Shown: piece after piece, positions 1 to 9,752 of the stretch | How positions within the stretch are numbered: the first letter of the stretch is position 1 | Layout: each line of letters starts with the position of its first letter | NCBI GenBank assembly: GCA_001184405.1 | Contig: LFMX01000007.1 | Location: 1 to 64,000 of the forward strand | Origin: Candidatus Burkholderia humilis | Lineage (GTDB): Bacteria > Pseudomonadota > Gammaproteobacteria > Burkholderiales > Burkholderiaceae | DNA length: 64,000 bases | Reading direction: 5' to 3' | Made by a program: the position numbers and the translations under genes | Notes under the pieces: generated by a model | Told to the model about the DNA's origin: nothing | Seen by the model: the letters and a program-made list of their open reading frames with translations, nothing else | Database searches by the model: none

Positions 1-492
1 TCGACGGCTTGTGGCGCGCGTGGCGTCACATCGAACGGGCGACGCGCGACGGCTCGGACCGCGTCGCGCGCTGGAACATGATGAGCGCGTCGATGCAGGG
101 CGCGCTCGCGTTCCAGAAGGGTCTGGGCTGCGTGCACAGCCTGTTGCATTCGCTGGGCGGCATCAATCCGAAGCTGCATCACGGCACGCTCAACGCCATC
201 TTTTTGCCGGCGGTCATCGCGTTCAACCAAAGCGCGCCGTCGATGCAGGACGAGGGCAAGCTCGCGCGCATGGCTCAGGCGATGGGGCCTTGATTCCGGC
301 GATGCCGTCGGCGACGCTGTGCGCGCGATGACCGCGACACTCGGTTTGCCGCGCGGTCTCGCGGAACTGGGCGTGACGCGCGAGTTGTTCCCGCGCATCA
401 TCGCTGGGGCGCTGAAGGATCACTCGCACAAGACGAATTCGCGCGAGGCATCGGAAGCGGATTACGAAGCGATGCTCGAACAATCGATGTAA
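1..492 (+). pseudogene. iron-containing alcohol dehydrogenase, C-terminal part, frameshifted
   Basis: The window opens inside this gene. The translated part matches the helical C-terminal domain of group III iron-dependent alcohol dehydrogenases, with a metal-ligand stretch reading LGCVHSLLHSLGGINPKLHH. The first frame stops at 293. The second frame carries the natural C-terminus (GLPRGLAELGVTRELF to a stop at 490-492), so a one-base indel lies near 285-292 in a G/C run. Members of the family oxidise primary alcohols or reduce aldehydes with NAD(P)H; the substrate cannot be told from this part. The gene begins before base 1. Confidence 0.85.
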
Positions 493-605
493 ATAGGGGG
501 CGGATCGAAACACTTGGTACGGCGGCTAATGTGCGGCATTGCAACAATCGATTAGGGGGAAACCCTTAAATCTGTTACAATGTTTGTATCGTCAAGGAAT
601 AAATC

Positions 606-809
606 ATGCGTCGCCGTTACGAAGTGCTCGAAAAAGTCGCGTTTTCCCTGCTCACGCTGTCCGCCGTGCTGGATGCCAGCTACATCACATGGGAAAAGCA
701 TCCGAATTTCCGCGAAAACGTCACGGAAATGGTCAAAATGAGCGCGGACCTGAACTACGCGAATCCGATGGGCCAGGACGCGCCGCTCGTTCCGATGGCC
801 TTCAACTAA
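606..809 (+). CDS. small conserved-looking hypothetical protein (67 aa)
   Basis: An ORF of 67 codons starts at ATG 606, six bases after an AAGGAAT ribosome binding site. It encodes a basic N-terminus followed by a weakly hydrophobic stretch (FSLLTLSAVLDASYITW) and an acidic, Asn-rich tail. There is no signal-peptide cleavage site I would defend. No family is recognised. It stands alone between the alcohol dehydrogenase remnant and the urea transporter remnant. The clear Shine-Dalgarno and high-GC codon use argue that it is real. Confidence 0.55.
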   Translation: MRRRYEVLEKVAFSLLTLSAVLDASYITWEKHPNFRENVTEMVKMSADLNYANPMGQDAPLVPMAFN

Positions 810-906
810 AGCGCCGCTGACTCGTCGCATACTCACCATATGGCGCGCCCGCCCACGGCGCGCGCCCGCTGATTTATGCTGACGGTTCTTTCACGAGCCG
901 CCGCGC

Positions 907-1719
907 ATGTCCACCGTTCTTCACTCCGACGCCGATCTCGGCCGTCAAATCCGCAGCTTCGTTCGCCATCGGGCAAATCGTCCTGCAGCGCCATGCCGCG
1001 ACGGGAGCGCTCGTGTTTCTGGCCGTGCTCTGCGCGAGCCCGCGTCTCGCGTGCGGTCTCGTGATCGGCACGGTTGTCGGCAACGTCATTTCGCTGATTA
1101 CCGAAGCGCCCGATTCGCCCGCTTTCCGCGACGATCTCTACGGTTTCAATGGCGCGCTGGCCGCGTTCGCCGTCATTCGCGGCGATTCGCAAGCCGCCGC
1201 CGTGGCGATCGTCGCCGCGCTGTTCGCCACCTTTCTCGCGGGCAAACTCTCCCGCACGCTCGCGCGCCTAAACTTGCCGATGTTCTCCAGCCCGGCGATC
1301 ATCGTCACCTGGTGTTGGCTGCCGCTTTTTCCCGATCGCAGCGATCCCGGCGCGATCCCGCCCGTTTCCGCCGACTGGCATTCGCTTTTCGAAGCCGCGT
1401 TCGCCGGTCTCGCGCCGATCACCTTCGCGACCGGCGCGCTCGGCGCGGTAATGCACGCTCTGGGCGGCGCAAGCGATGTCGTCGTGCTGTCGGCGCATGC
1501 AACTTCAACGCGGCGCTGGCCGCCGCGCCGCTCGGCGCGCGCTACGTTTTCATCGCGATTCCGATGGCCGTGCTGATCGAGCGTGTGATCGATTGCCTCG
1601 GCATCGCGGCGCTGACTGCGTCGTTCGTGCTGGCGTCGTGGGCGGTCATCGCGATTGCGCGGCGCGTGACGGATTCATCGAAACGAGGAGATTCGCATGT
1701 CGTTCACCCACACGCCTGA
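907..1719 (+). pseudogene. urea transporter (UT family), frameshifted twice
   Basis: UT-family channels are membrane proteins that pass urea down its gradient. Three reading frames must be joined: ATG 907 (MSTVLHSDADLG) to about 960, then 960-1500 (VLQRHAATGALVFLAV..., GNVISL, LYGFNGALAAFA), then 1500-1719 (FNAALAAAPLGARYVF, FVLASWAV). The LYGFNGALA motif and repeated hydrophobic segments are typical of the family. Indels lie near 957-964 and near 1500. The end overlaps the next gene by 23 bases. The gene cannot give a full protein as written. Confidence 0.8.
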
Positions 1720-2451
1720 GCGCAGGATTGCGGAAAGCGGACCGCGCTCGGACGCCGAACAGGCCGCGCGCATCGATCTCGCGGTGGCATACCGGCTCGT
1801 CGCGCTCAACGGCTGGGACGATGTCGTCTACACGCATATTTCCGCAAGCGTGCCGAACGAGCCGGGGCGTTTTCTGATCAACCCGTTCGGGCTGTCGTTC
1901 GATGAAGTCACGGCGAGCGATCTCGTGAAGATCGATATCGATGGCAACGTGATCGGCGAAAGCGCGCATCCGGTGAACACGACCGGTTTCGCGCTGCACG
2001 CCGCCGTACACGCCGCGCGCGACGATGCCGCCTGCGTGATGCATCTGCATGTGCGCGAGGCGATCGCTGTATCGACGCAGCCGCACGGCGTGCTGCCCGC
2101 GTCGCAGCACGCGATGCGCTTTCACGGTCATCTCGCATATCACGATTACGAGGGCCTCGCGTTCTCGCCGGCCGAAGGCGAGCGGCTCGTCGCGAGCTTC
2201 GGTGTGCATCGCGCGATGCTCTTGCGCAATCACGGTCCGCTCACGCTCGGGCGCACCATTGCCGAGGCTTATGTGCTGACGGATATGCTCGTCAAGGCAT
2301 GCGATATTCAGCTTCGCGCGCTGGCCGGCGTGGGCAAGATGATCGTACCGACGCCCGAGGTCGTCACCCGCACGGCGGCGCAATTGCATGATGACGATGC
2401 GATCGAAGGCGCAACTGGGCGACGGCGGGCAAGCTCTGGTCGGAGCAGTGA
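1697..2451 (+). pseudogene. class II aldolase/adducin-type protein, 3' frameshift
   Basis: The protein shows the zinc-dependent class II aldolase/adducin fold: an N-terminal YRLVALNGWDDVVYTHIS, the metal-binding HLH of VMHLHVREA, a later HGH (FHGHLAYHDYEG), and LLRNHGPLTLG near residue 180. Such proteins act on small hydroxy-acid or sugar-phosphate substrates; the substrate here is unknown. The frame is open to about 2410. A one-base deletion there diverts it away from a natural tail (NWATAGKLWSEQ, stop at 2449-2451) that ends five bases before a strong hairpin. In the diverted frame translation would run through that hairpin to 2623. Confidence 0.8.
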
Positions 2452-2455
2452 ACTC

Positions 2456-2490
2456 GTGCGTACATGCAGCGTCGCGCTGCATGTACGCAC
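2456..2490. terminator. perfect 16-bp hairpin between convergent genes
   Basis: Bases 2456-2471 (GTGCGTACATGCAGCG) pair perfectly with 2475-2490 around a TCG loop. The hairpin lies between the stop of the aldolase gene and the stop of glcB on the other strand, so it is placed to end transcription from both sides. There is no long T-run, so it may act as a stem-only terminator or an mRNA 3' stabiliser. Confidence 0.7.
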
Positions 2491-2497
2491 ACGAACC

Positions 2498-4664
2498 TTA
2501 AGCCGACTGCTTCGCCGCCAGCCGGAACTTATGCAGCAACGGCTCCGTATAACCGCTCGGTTGCGTGAGCCCTTCGAACACCAGCGCGCATGCGGCCTTG
2601 AACGTGAACGAGCTATCGAATGAAGGCGACATCGGGCGATAGTACGGGTCCGCTTCGTTCTGCTTGTCCACCACGGCGGCCATGCGTTCCAGCGTCTCGC
2701 GCACCTGCTCCTCCTTGACGATGCCATGCTGCAGCCAGTTCGCAATGTGCTGGCTCGAAATACGCAGCGTGGCGCGGTCTTCCATCAGACCGACATCGTG
2801 AATGTCCGGCACCTTCGAACAGCCGACGCCCTGATCGATCCAGCGCACGACATAACCGAGAATGCCCTGCGCATTATTCTCGATTTCGTTCTTGATGTCC
2901 TCTTCCGACCACGTTGGCTTGTCGACGACCGGAATGGTCAGCAGGCCATCGAGCAATTCGTTTCTCAGGCGGTCGTAGTCTTCGTGCTCGAGTCCTTCCT
3001 GAACCTGTTGCACATCGACCTTGTGATAATGCAGCGCGTGCAGCGTCGCGGCCGTCGGTGACGGCACCCACGCGGTATTCGCACAGGCCTCCTTCTGATG
3101 CGCGATCTTCTGCTCAGGCACGGGCATCGCTCACATGCCTTTGCCGATCTGCGCGCGTCCGCGCAAGCCTGTATTCAGACCGACGAGCACGTTGCTGCGC
3201 TCATACGAGCTGATCCATTTCGACGACTTCATGTCGCCCTTGCGCATCATCGGGCCGGCTTCCATCGACGAGTGCATTTCGTCGCCGGTGCGATCCAGAA
3301 AGCCCGTATTGATGAACGCCACGCGCGCGCCCGCCGCCGCGATACACGCCTTGAGGTTCACGCTCGTGCGGCGTTCCTCGTCCATGATGCCCATCTTGAT
3401 CATGTTGCGCGGCAGACCGAGCAGATCTTCGACGCGCGTAAAGAGTTCGTCCGCGAACGCGACTTCGGCCGGACCATGCATCTTCGGCTTCACGATGTAG
3501 ATGGAACCCGTGCGCGAGTTCATCTTGTTCTTCAGATCATGCATGGCGCCGAGCGTGGTCATCACGGCATCGAGGATGCCCTCGGGAATCTCGTTGCCAT
3601 CGCGATCGACCACGGCGGGATTGGTCATCAAATGCCCGACGTTGGGCACGAAGAGCAGCGAACGGCCGTGCACAGCGTGACCTTTTTCGAGCCATCGGGC
3701 GCAGTGTATTCGCGATCCGGATTCATGCTGCGCTTGAAGGTCTTGCCGTTCTTCGTGACCTCTTCCGACAGATGGCCCTGCATGAGACCGAGCCAGTTGC
3801 GATAGAGCTGCGTCTTGTCCGCCGCGTCCACGGCCGCCACCGAATCTTCACAGTCGATGATCGTGCTCACCGCGGCTTCCATCAGCACGTCTTTCACATG
3901 CGCCGCATCCGTCTTGCCGATGGGACTGTCCGCATCGATCTGAATTTCGAAGTGCAGGTCATTGTGCTTGGGCAGGATGGCGCTGGGCGCTTTCGCATCG
4001 CCTTGATAGCCGGTGAACTGCTCGGGATTTGCGAGGCCGCTCTTGCCGTCCTTCAGCGTGACGACGAGCTGACCCTGTTCGACGCTGTACTTCGTCGCGT
4101 CCGCGTGCGAGCCGTGCGCGAGCGGAGCATTGTCATCGAGAAACGCGCGCGCGTACGCGATCACCTTTGCGCCGCGCTTCGGATTGAACTGCGCGGTGCG
4201 CTCGGCGCCATCTTTTTCATCGATGGCATCGGTGCCGTAAAGCGCGTCGTAGGGCTGCCCCAGCGCGCGTTGGCGGCGTTGAGCGCATAGCGCAGATTCG
4301 ACAGCGGCACGACGAGTTGCGGGCCGGCCTGCTCGGCGATTTCGCGATCGACATTCGCGGTCGTCGCACGAACGTGCGCAGGCGCGGGCACGATATAATC
4401 GATATCCTCCAGAAACTTGCGATACGCGCGCAGATCCTTCACCGGTCCCACGTTCGTGCGATGCCAGTTGTCGAGCTCGGTTTGCAGACGGTCGCCCTCG
4501 GCGAGCAAGGCGCGATTCTTCGGTGCGAGGTCGTGCACCAGCGCATCGAATCCCTTCCAGAACCCCGCGCTATCGACGCCCGTGCCAGGGATGGCTTCTT
4601 CATCGATGAACTTGACGAGAGGGGTAGCGACCTTCAGGCCGTGCTGTTGAGTCATGTCGTTCAT
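2498..4664 (-). pseudogene. glcB: malate synthase G, multiply broken
   Basis: Malate synthase G condenses glyoxylate with acetyl-CoA to malate in the glyoxylate bypass. About 720 residues can be followed from ATG 4664 (GGAG upstream) to the stop at 2498, near the family length. Four lesions are seen: a one-base loss in a C run near 4255; a two-base TG insertion near 3668 (KVTL/HGRSLLF); a TGA in place of the Trp codon of IGKGMW at 3131-3133; and, just after it, an in-frame loss of a few codons (AMPVPEQKI where the family has a longer AMPDLM-type segment). The TGA and small deletion cannot be sequencing slips in homopolymers. The start codon lies 52 bases from a group II intron remnant that now separates it from its old upstream region. 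Confidence 0.92.
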
Positions 4665-4715
4665 GGGCACTCCGGCTGATTTTCTGCTAGACAAGGGGTT
4701 TGAGGGATCGACTGG

Positions 4716-4955
4716 GTGCGACGGGAGACCGTCAGGAGATAGAAGGTGAAAGTTCTTTACGATGAAGAACTAGCGATTCACATCGACCCCGAGTCATGCG
4801 GTGGCACTCGCGAGGGTGTCACCGAAGCGTTTCCGTTCGCTGGGCCTGCCGTCGGTCGGTCCAGCGCCAATTAACTGATCCGAACCGCCGTGTACGGACC
4901 CGTACGCACGGTGGTGTGGGAGGGGCCGGGCCGCGAGGCCTGCCCCTATCCCGAT
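4716..4955 (+). mobile_element. group II intron remnant lacking its ORF
   Basis: The left end is GTGCGAC, the usual 5' start of bacterial group II introns. The following leader also encodes the peptide [19 protein letters not shown], often annotated inside such introns. After about 115 bases the sequence jumps to a 3' part with a domain V-like hairpin (GTGTACGGACCCGTACGCAC, 4889-4910) and ends CTATCCCGAT. The reverse transcriptase and most of domains I-IV are missing. A copy of the 5' part lies at 51.4-51.8 kb on the other strand, preceded by the same GACTGG. The splice boundaries are inferred from motif similarity. Confidence 0.78.
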
Positions 4956-5274
4956 TGAGCGACACCTTTCAATCGTCAGAAAAATTCCCAACATATGAAC
5001 ACAGCGATCACATATTGAATTTTTGAGAAAGCCGGAACTACAATCCGACCATTGCCTGATGCGACCCATCGCTCAGGCATCCGTCCACGGAACAAGACGA
5101 CGGGCCACGATGCCCGCCGCCCGTACGACGCACACAAAAAACGGAGACACGTCATGCATTCGATCGCTCGCCCGCGCGCGCGGGTTGCGTCACACGATTC
5201 ATCCGAAAGTCCGTTCCGCTGTTTCCTGTCGCGCGCCGCTTGACGGCGTCCGTGTTTATCGGAGAACGAACGCC

Positions 5275-6133
5275 ATGACCCAATTCCCGAATACCGACGC
5301 CGATGTGCGCGCAGAAGTGGATCGAGCGGATCGCGCCACGCCGAAAAAAGCTAACGGAACGCACGATCCCGACGCCATCGCGTTGCCGAGCGCACTCGTC
5401 GATATCACGCCGCAACAAGCCGGCACGCAAACCTTGCTGCGCGGCCTCTCCGTGCTCGAAGCCGCCGCGAACGGCGCGCGCGATCTGCGTGCGTTCGGCG
5501 CGGCGCTCGGCACGACGCGCAGCACGACGCATCGGCTGGTCAGCTCGCTCGTGCAGGCGCGCTATCTGAGGCAAGTGCAGGGCGGTTACCTGCTCGGGCC
5601 GAAACTGATCGAACTCGGCACCATCGCGCTCGAACAGATGCCGCTGAACGCCGTCGCGCGGCCGCATTTGCAGGCGCTCGCCGATCACACGCAGGACACG
5701 ATTCACCTCGGCGTGCGCGATGGCGACGACGTGCTCTACATCGACAAGATTCCCGGCACGCGCGGGCTGGAAATGCGCTCGCGCGTGGGGCATCGCATGC
5801 CGCTCGCATCGACGGGAATCGGCAAGGCGATGATGCTCGACCTCGGAGCCAATTCGTGGAAGCGGCTGCTCGATGCAGCGCATGACGCGCTATTCGCAAG
5901 GCGGCTACACCTTTGATCTCGAAGAAAACGAAGCGTCGATTTGCTGCGTCGCCGCGCCCGTGCGCGATGCGTCCGGCGCGATCGTCGCGGCGCTTTCGGT
6001 CGCCAGCACCATTCCCTATATGCTGCACGAACGCATGGAAGAACTGATTCCCGTGATTCAGCGCGAAGCCCGCGCCATCTCCGAGGAACTTGGCTGGCGC
6101 GCGCCGCAAGCCGCCCGCAGGATCAAGCGATGA
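5275..6133 (+). pseudogene. IclR-family regulator of the sugar operon, internally deleted
   Basis: IclR regulators pair an N-terminal winged helix with a C-terminal effector domain. ATG 5275 follows GGAGAACGAAC. The helix-turn-helix (FGAALGTTRSTTHRLVSSL) and the effector core (YIDKIPGTRGLEMRSRVGHRMPL, SIGKAM-like) are present. At about 5875 the frame changes and some 30 codons are missing before RYSQGGYTFDLEENE, after which the normal C-terminus continues to 6131-6133. Its stop overlaps the dgoK start (ATGA), so it was the first gene of the operon and likely its local regulator. With the deletion it is probably inactive. Confidence 0.88.
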
Positions 6134-7095
6134 GCCAACCCGTTTTGATCGCGCTCGACTGGGGCACGACGTCGCTGCGCGCGTATCTGATCGGCACGGA
6201 TGGCGTCGCGCTCGACGCGCAGGCATCGTCGGCGGGTATCATGAAATTGCCGACGGGCGGTTTCGATCAGGCGTTCGAGGACGCATGCGGCGCGTGGCTG
6301 GATGCGCATCCGCGCTTGCCAGTGATCGCGGCGGGCATGGTCGGCAGCGCGCAGGGCTGGGTCGAAGCGCCGTATGTCGAAGCGCCGGCCGGACCGGATG
6401 CGCTGGTCGCGCGCATCGTCAAGGTGAAGACGGCGCGCGGCGTGGCGATGCACGTCGTGCCCGGCGTGCTCGAACGCGGCACGCTGCCCAATGTCATGCG
6501 CGGCGAAGAGACGCAAATCTTCGGCGCGCTGGTGAGCGATGCATCGCTACAAAAGCAAGGCGGCGCGCTGATCGGCCTGCCGGGCACGCACGCGAAATGG
6601 GCGTTCGTGCGCGACGAACGCATCGAGCGTTTTTACACGTTCATGACGGGCGAGACCTTCGGCGCGCTGCGCGATCACACGATTCTCGGCCGCACGATGC
6701 ATCCGAGTTCGACGCACGACGAATCCGCCTTTCTGCGTGGCGTCGATACCGCGCGCGATGCCGGTCATCCCGGCGTGCTCGCGACGATTTTCAGCACGCG
6801 CACACTCGGATTGACGGGCGAGCTGACATCGGAACAGCAGCCGGATTATCTGTCGGGCTTGCTGATTGGCCACGAACTGCGCGGCCTGAACGAAGTGCTG
6901 GCGCGCGAGCAGGCTGCGTTGAAAGGCAAGACGCTGCGTCTGATCGGCAACGAAGCGTTGTGCGAGCGGTATCGCGCGGCGCTGGGGCGGTTCGGTTGTA
7001 TCGATGCACCGACCGTCGCGCATGCCACCGAACACGGTTTTTATCGAATCGCCGCGCTGGCCGGTCTTGTTGCCGCGCCTGCACGCGCCGCTTAA
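6130..7095 (+). CDS. dgoK: 2-dehydro-3-deoxygalactonokinase
   Basis: The enzyme phosphorylates 2-keto-3-deoxy-D-galactonate with ATP in the De Ley-Doudoroff galactose pathway. The 321-residue protein starts LIALDWGTTSLRAYL, the phosphate-binding element of the DgoK/ASKHA fold, and has GLPGTHAKWAFV and TGETFGALRDHTIL in the middle, as in DgoK. Length is typical and no lesion is seen. The start overlaps the stop of the IclR gene, and dgoA follows after 11 bases, so translation is probably coupled in one operon. Confidence 0.93.
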   Translation: MSQPVLIALDWGTTSLRAYLIGTDGVALDAQASSAGIMKLPTGGFDQAFEDACGAWLDAHPRLPVIAAGMVGSAQGWVEAPYVEAPAGPDALVARIVKVKTARGVAMHVVPGVLERGTLPNVMRGEETQIFGALVSDASLQKQGGALIGLPGTHAKWAFVRDERIERFYTFMTGETFGALRDHTILGRTMHPSSTHDESAFLRGVDTARDAGHPGVLATIFSTRTLGLTGELTSEQQPDYLSGLLIGHELRGLNEVLAREQAALKGKTLRLIGNEALCERYRAALGRFGCIDAPTVAHATEHGFYRIAALAGLVAAPARAA

Positions 7096-7106
7096 GGAGA
7101 ACAAAG

Positions 7107-7784
7107 ATGCAGCCACCGATCAATCTGCCTGCGCTGTACGGCATGCATGGCGGTTTGTCGAAAGCGTTCGCGGCGTGTCCGCTGATCGCGATTCTGCGCG
7201 GCGTCACGCACAACGAAGCGGCCGAGCACGCGCGCGCGCTGTACGAGGCGGGTTTTCGCATCATCGAAGTGCCGCTCAATTCGCCGCAGCCGTTCAACAG
7301 CATCGCGGCGACCCGCAACGCTTTGCCCGACGATACAATCGTCGGCGCGGGAACCGTGCTGCATCCGAGTTACGTCGATACAGTGAAGAACGCGGGCGGC
7401 GAACTGATCGTGATGCCGCACAGCGATGCCGATGTCATCGCCGCCGCGAAAGCGCACGGTCTCGCGTGCGCGCCGGGCGTCGCGACGCCGAGCGAGGCAT
7501 TCGCCGCACTCAAAGCGGGCGCGGACGTGCTGAAGATGTTTCCGGCGGAGCAGCTCGGACCGGTAGTCGTGAAGGCGTGGCGCGTGGTGATCGCGAAAGA
7601 AGTGCTGCTGGTGCCGGTCGGCGGAATTGCGCCGGACAACATGGGGCCGTTTTTGTCGGCGGGCGCGAATGGTTTCGGGTTGGGTTCCGCGCTGTACAAG
7701 CCGGGACAAAGCGCGGACGTGAGCGCGAATCACGCGAAGGCGTTTATCGACGGACTGGCCATCGCCAAGGGTGAAAAGCGATGA
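7107..7784 (+). CDS. dgoA: 2-dehydro-3-deoxy-6-phosphogalactonate aldolase
   Basis: A class I KDPG/KDPGal aldolase of 225 residues that splits the DgoK product into pyruvate and glyceraldehyde 3-phosphate. The general base Glu lies in RIIEVPLNSP and the Schiff-base Lys in DVLKMFPAEQLG; ILRGV near the N-terminus and VPVGGI near the C-terminus complete the barrel motifs. ATG 7107 follows AAGGAGAACAAAG. It overlaps the next gene by four bases. It is intact and of standard length. Confidence 0.95.
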   Translation: MQPPINLPALYGMHGGLSKAFAACPLIAILRGVTHNEAAEHARALYEAGFRIIEVPLNSPQPFNSIAATRNALPDDTIVGAGTVLHPSYVDTVKNAGGELIVMPHSDADVIAAAKAHGLACAPGVATPSEAFAALKAGADVLKMFPAEQLGPVVVKAWRVVIAKEVLLVPVGGIAPDNMGPFLSAGANGFGLGSALYKPGQSADVSANHAKAFIDGLAIAKGEKR

Positions 7785-8560
7785 ACCGCCTCGCTGGCAA
7801 AGTCGCGATGATCACCGGCGCGGGACGCGGCATCGGCGCGGCGATTGCGCTGGCGTTCGCGCGCGAAGGCGCATCGGTCGCGCTCGCGGAACTGGATATT
7901 GAAATGGCGTCGGCCACGTGCGAGCGCATCAAAAAGGAAGTCGATGCGGCGAACGTGATCGCGGTGCAAACCGACGTCACGCAAAGCGCGTCCGTGAAAA
8001 ACGCGCTCGCGCAAACCGAAGCGCAGTTCGGCCCGCTCGATGTCCTCGTGAACAACGCCGGCATCAACGTGTTCTGCGATCCCCTCACGATGACCGACGA
8101 CGACTGGCGCCGCTGCTTCGCCGTCGATCTCGATGGCGTGTGGAACGGCTGCCGCGCCGCGCTGCCGGGCATGGTCGAGCGTGAGTGCGGCAGCATCGTG
8201 AATATTGCATCGACGCATAGCTTCAAGATCATTCCGGGCTGCTTTCCGTATCCGGTCGCCAAGCACGGCGTGATCGGATTGACGAAAGCGCTGGGCATCG
8301 AATATGCGCCGAACCACGTGCGCGTGAATGCGATCGCGCCGGGTTATATCGAAACGCAATTGACGCATGACTGGTGGGATTCGCGGAGCGATCCGCAAGC
8401 CGCGCGCCAGGCCACGCTCGATTTGCAGCCGATGAAGCGCATCGGTCAGCCGCAGGAAGTGGCGATGACGGCGGTGTTTCTGGCATCGGACGAAGCGCCG
8501 TTTATCAATGCGAGCTGTATCACCGTGGATGGCGGGCGCTCGGCGCTTTATCACGACTGA
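7781..8560 (+). CDS. short-chain dehydrogenase, probable sugar 1-dehydrogenase
   Basis: A classical SDR of 259 residues: the NAD(P) motif TGAGRGIG, the NNAG motif, the catalytic Ser in NIASTHS and Tyr-Lys in YPVAK. It ends DGGRSAL, as usual. Position between dgoA and an AraF-type binding protein suggests oxidation of D-galactose, L-arabinose or a related aldose to its lactone, or of a later acid intermediate. The exact sugar is inference from context. The start overlaps dgoA and the gene is intact. Confidence 0.85.
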   Translation: MNRLAGKVAMITGAGRGIGAAIALAFAREGASVALAELDIEMASATCERIKKEVDAANVIAVQTDVTQSASVKNALAQTEAQFGPLDVLVNNAGINVFCDPLTMTDDDWRRCFAVDLDGVWNGCRAALPGMVERECGSIVNIASTHSFKIIPGCFPYPVAKHGVIGLTKALGIEYAPNHVRVNAIAPGYIETQLTHDWWDSRSDPQAARQATLDLQPMKRIGQPQEVAMTAVFLASDEAPFINASCITVDGGRSALYHD

Positions 8561-8678
8561 TTTCAGGAATGACGCACTGGCCGCTGTGCGGCATCACTCA
8601 AGAAGAAAGCGGCCAACACACTTTGCAGCCCGCACGCGGGCATCTTTGAGACAACGGAAAATAGTCAGGAGACACAAG

Positions 8679-9686
8679 ATGAAACGCAGACTGTTCCTCA
8701 CGCTGATCGCCGCTGCCACGGCCACGAGCGCATCGATGATCGCCGCGCCGGTCGCGCAGGCCGCCGATGACGTCAAGATCGGCTTCCTCGTGAAGCAGCC
8801 GGAAGAACCGTGGTTCCAGGACGAGTGGAAGTTCGCGGAAATGGCCGCAAAGGAAAATGGCTTCACGCTGGTGAAGATCGGCGCGCCGTCGGGCGAAAAG
8901 GTGATGAGCGCGATCGATAACCTCGCCGCGCAAAAGGCGCAGGGTTTCATCATCTGCACGCCGGATGTGAAGCTCGGACCGGGCATCGTCGCAAAGGCGA
9001 AGGCCGATAAGCTCAAGATGATGACCGTCGATGACCGTCTCGTCGATGGCTCCGGCAAGCCGATCGAAGCTGTGCCGCACATAGGCATCTCGGCGTACAA
9101 CATCGGCAAGCAAGTGGGCGATGGCATCGCGGCCGAAATCAAGAAGCGCGGCTGGGACATGAAGGATGTCGGCGCGATCGATGTGACCTACGAGCAGTTG
9201 CCGACCGCGCACGACCGCACGGCAGGCGCGACCGACGCGCTCGTCGCCGCCGGTTTCCCGAAGGCGAATATCGTGATGGCGCCGCAGGCGAAGACCGATA
9301 CGGAAAACGCGTTCAACGCCGCGAACATCGCGCTGACGAAAAACCCAAAGTACAAGCACTGGGTTGCGTACGGCCTGAACGACGAAGCCGTGCTCGGCGC
9401 GGTGCGCGCGGCGGAAGGCCGTGGCTTCAAGGCGGACAACATGATCGGCATTGGCATTGGCGGATCGGACTCGGCGATCAACGAGTTCAAGAAACCGAAT
9501 CCGACGGGCTTCTACGGCACCGTGATCATCAGCCCGAAGCGTCATGGCGAAGAGACGTCCGAACTGATGTACGCGTGGATCAAGGACGGCAAGGCGCCGC
9601 CGCCGCTCACGCTTACGACCGGCATGCTGGCTACGCGTGAAAACGTGGCGTCGGTTCGTCAGCAGATGGGACTGGCATCGAACTAA
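8679..9686 (+). CDS. araF: sugar ABC transporter periplasmic binding protein, AraF-like
   Basis: A 335-residue exported binding protein. The signal peptide runs through SMIAAPVAQA with cleavage before ADD. The mature part (IGFLVKQPEEPWFQDEWKFA, a DDRLVDGSG segment, GIGIGGSDSA) matches L-arabinose-binding proteins of the periplasmic type I fold. ATG 8679 is preceded by AGGAGACACAAG; an upstream in-frame extension to 8508 is possible but lacks a signal peptide. It should hand an aldopentose or galactose to the permease encoded downstream. No lesion is seen. Confidence 0.9.
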   Translation: MKRRLFLTLIAAATATSASMIAAPVAQAADDVKIGFLVKQPEEPWFQDEWKFAEMAAKENGFTLVKIGAPSGEKVMSAIDNLAAQKAQGFIICTPDVKLGPGIVAKAKADKLKMMTVDDRLVDGSGKPIEAVPHIGISAYNIGKQVGDGIAAEIKKRGWDMKDVGAIDVTYEQLPTAHDRTAGATDALVAAGFPKANIVMAPQAKTDTENAFNAANIALTKNPKYKHWVAYGLNDEAVLGAVRAAEGRGFKADNMIGIGIGGSDSAINEFKKPNPTGFYGTVIISPKRHGEETSELMYAWIKDGKAPPPLTLTTGMLATRENVASVRQQMGLASN

Positions 9687-9752
9687 GTCTTTTTCGTGGC
9701 AAGCGGGCCGCGCTTTTCGAATGCGCGGTCCGCCTGAAGAACAGGAGGCGAT

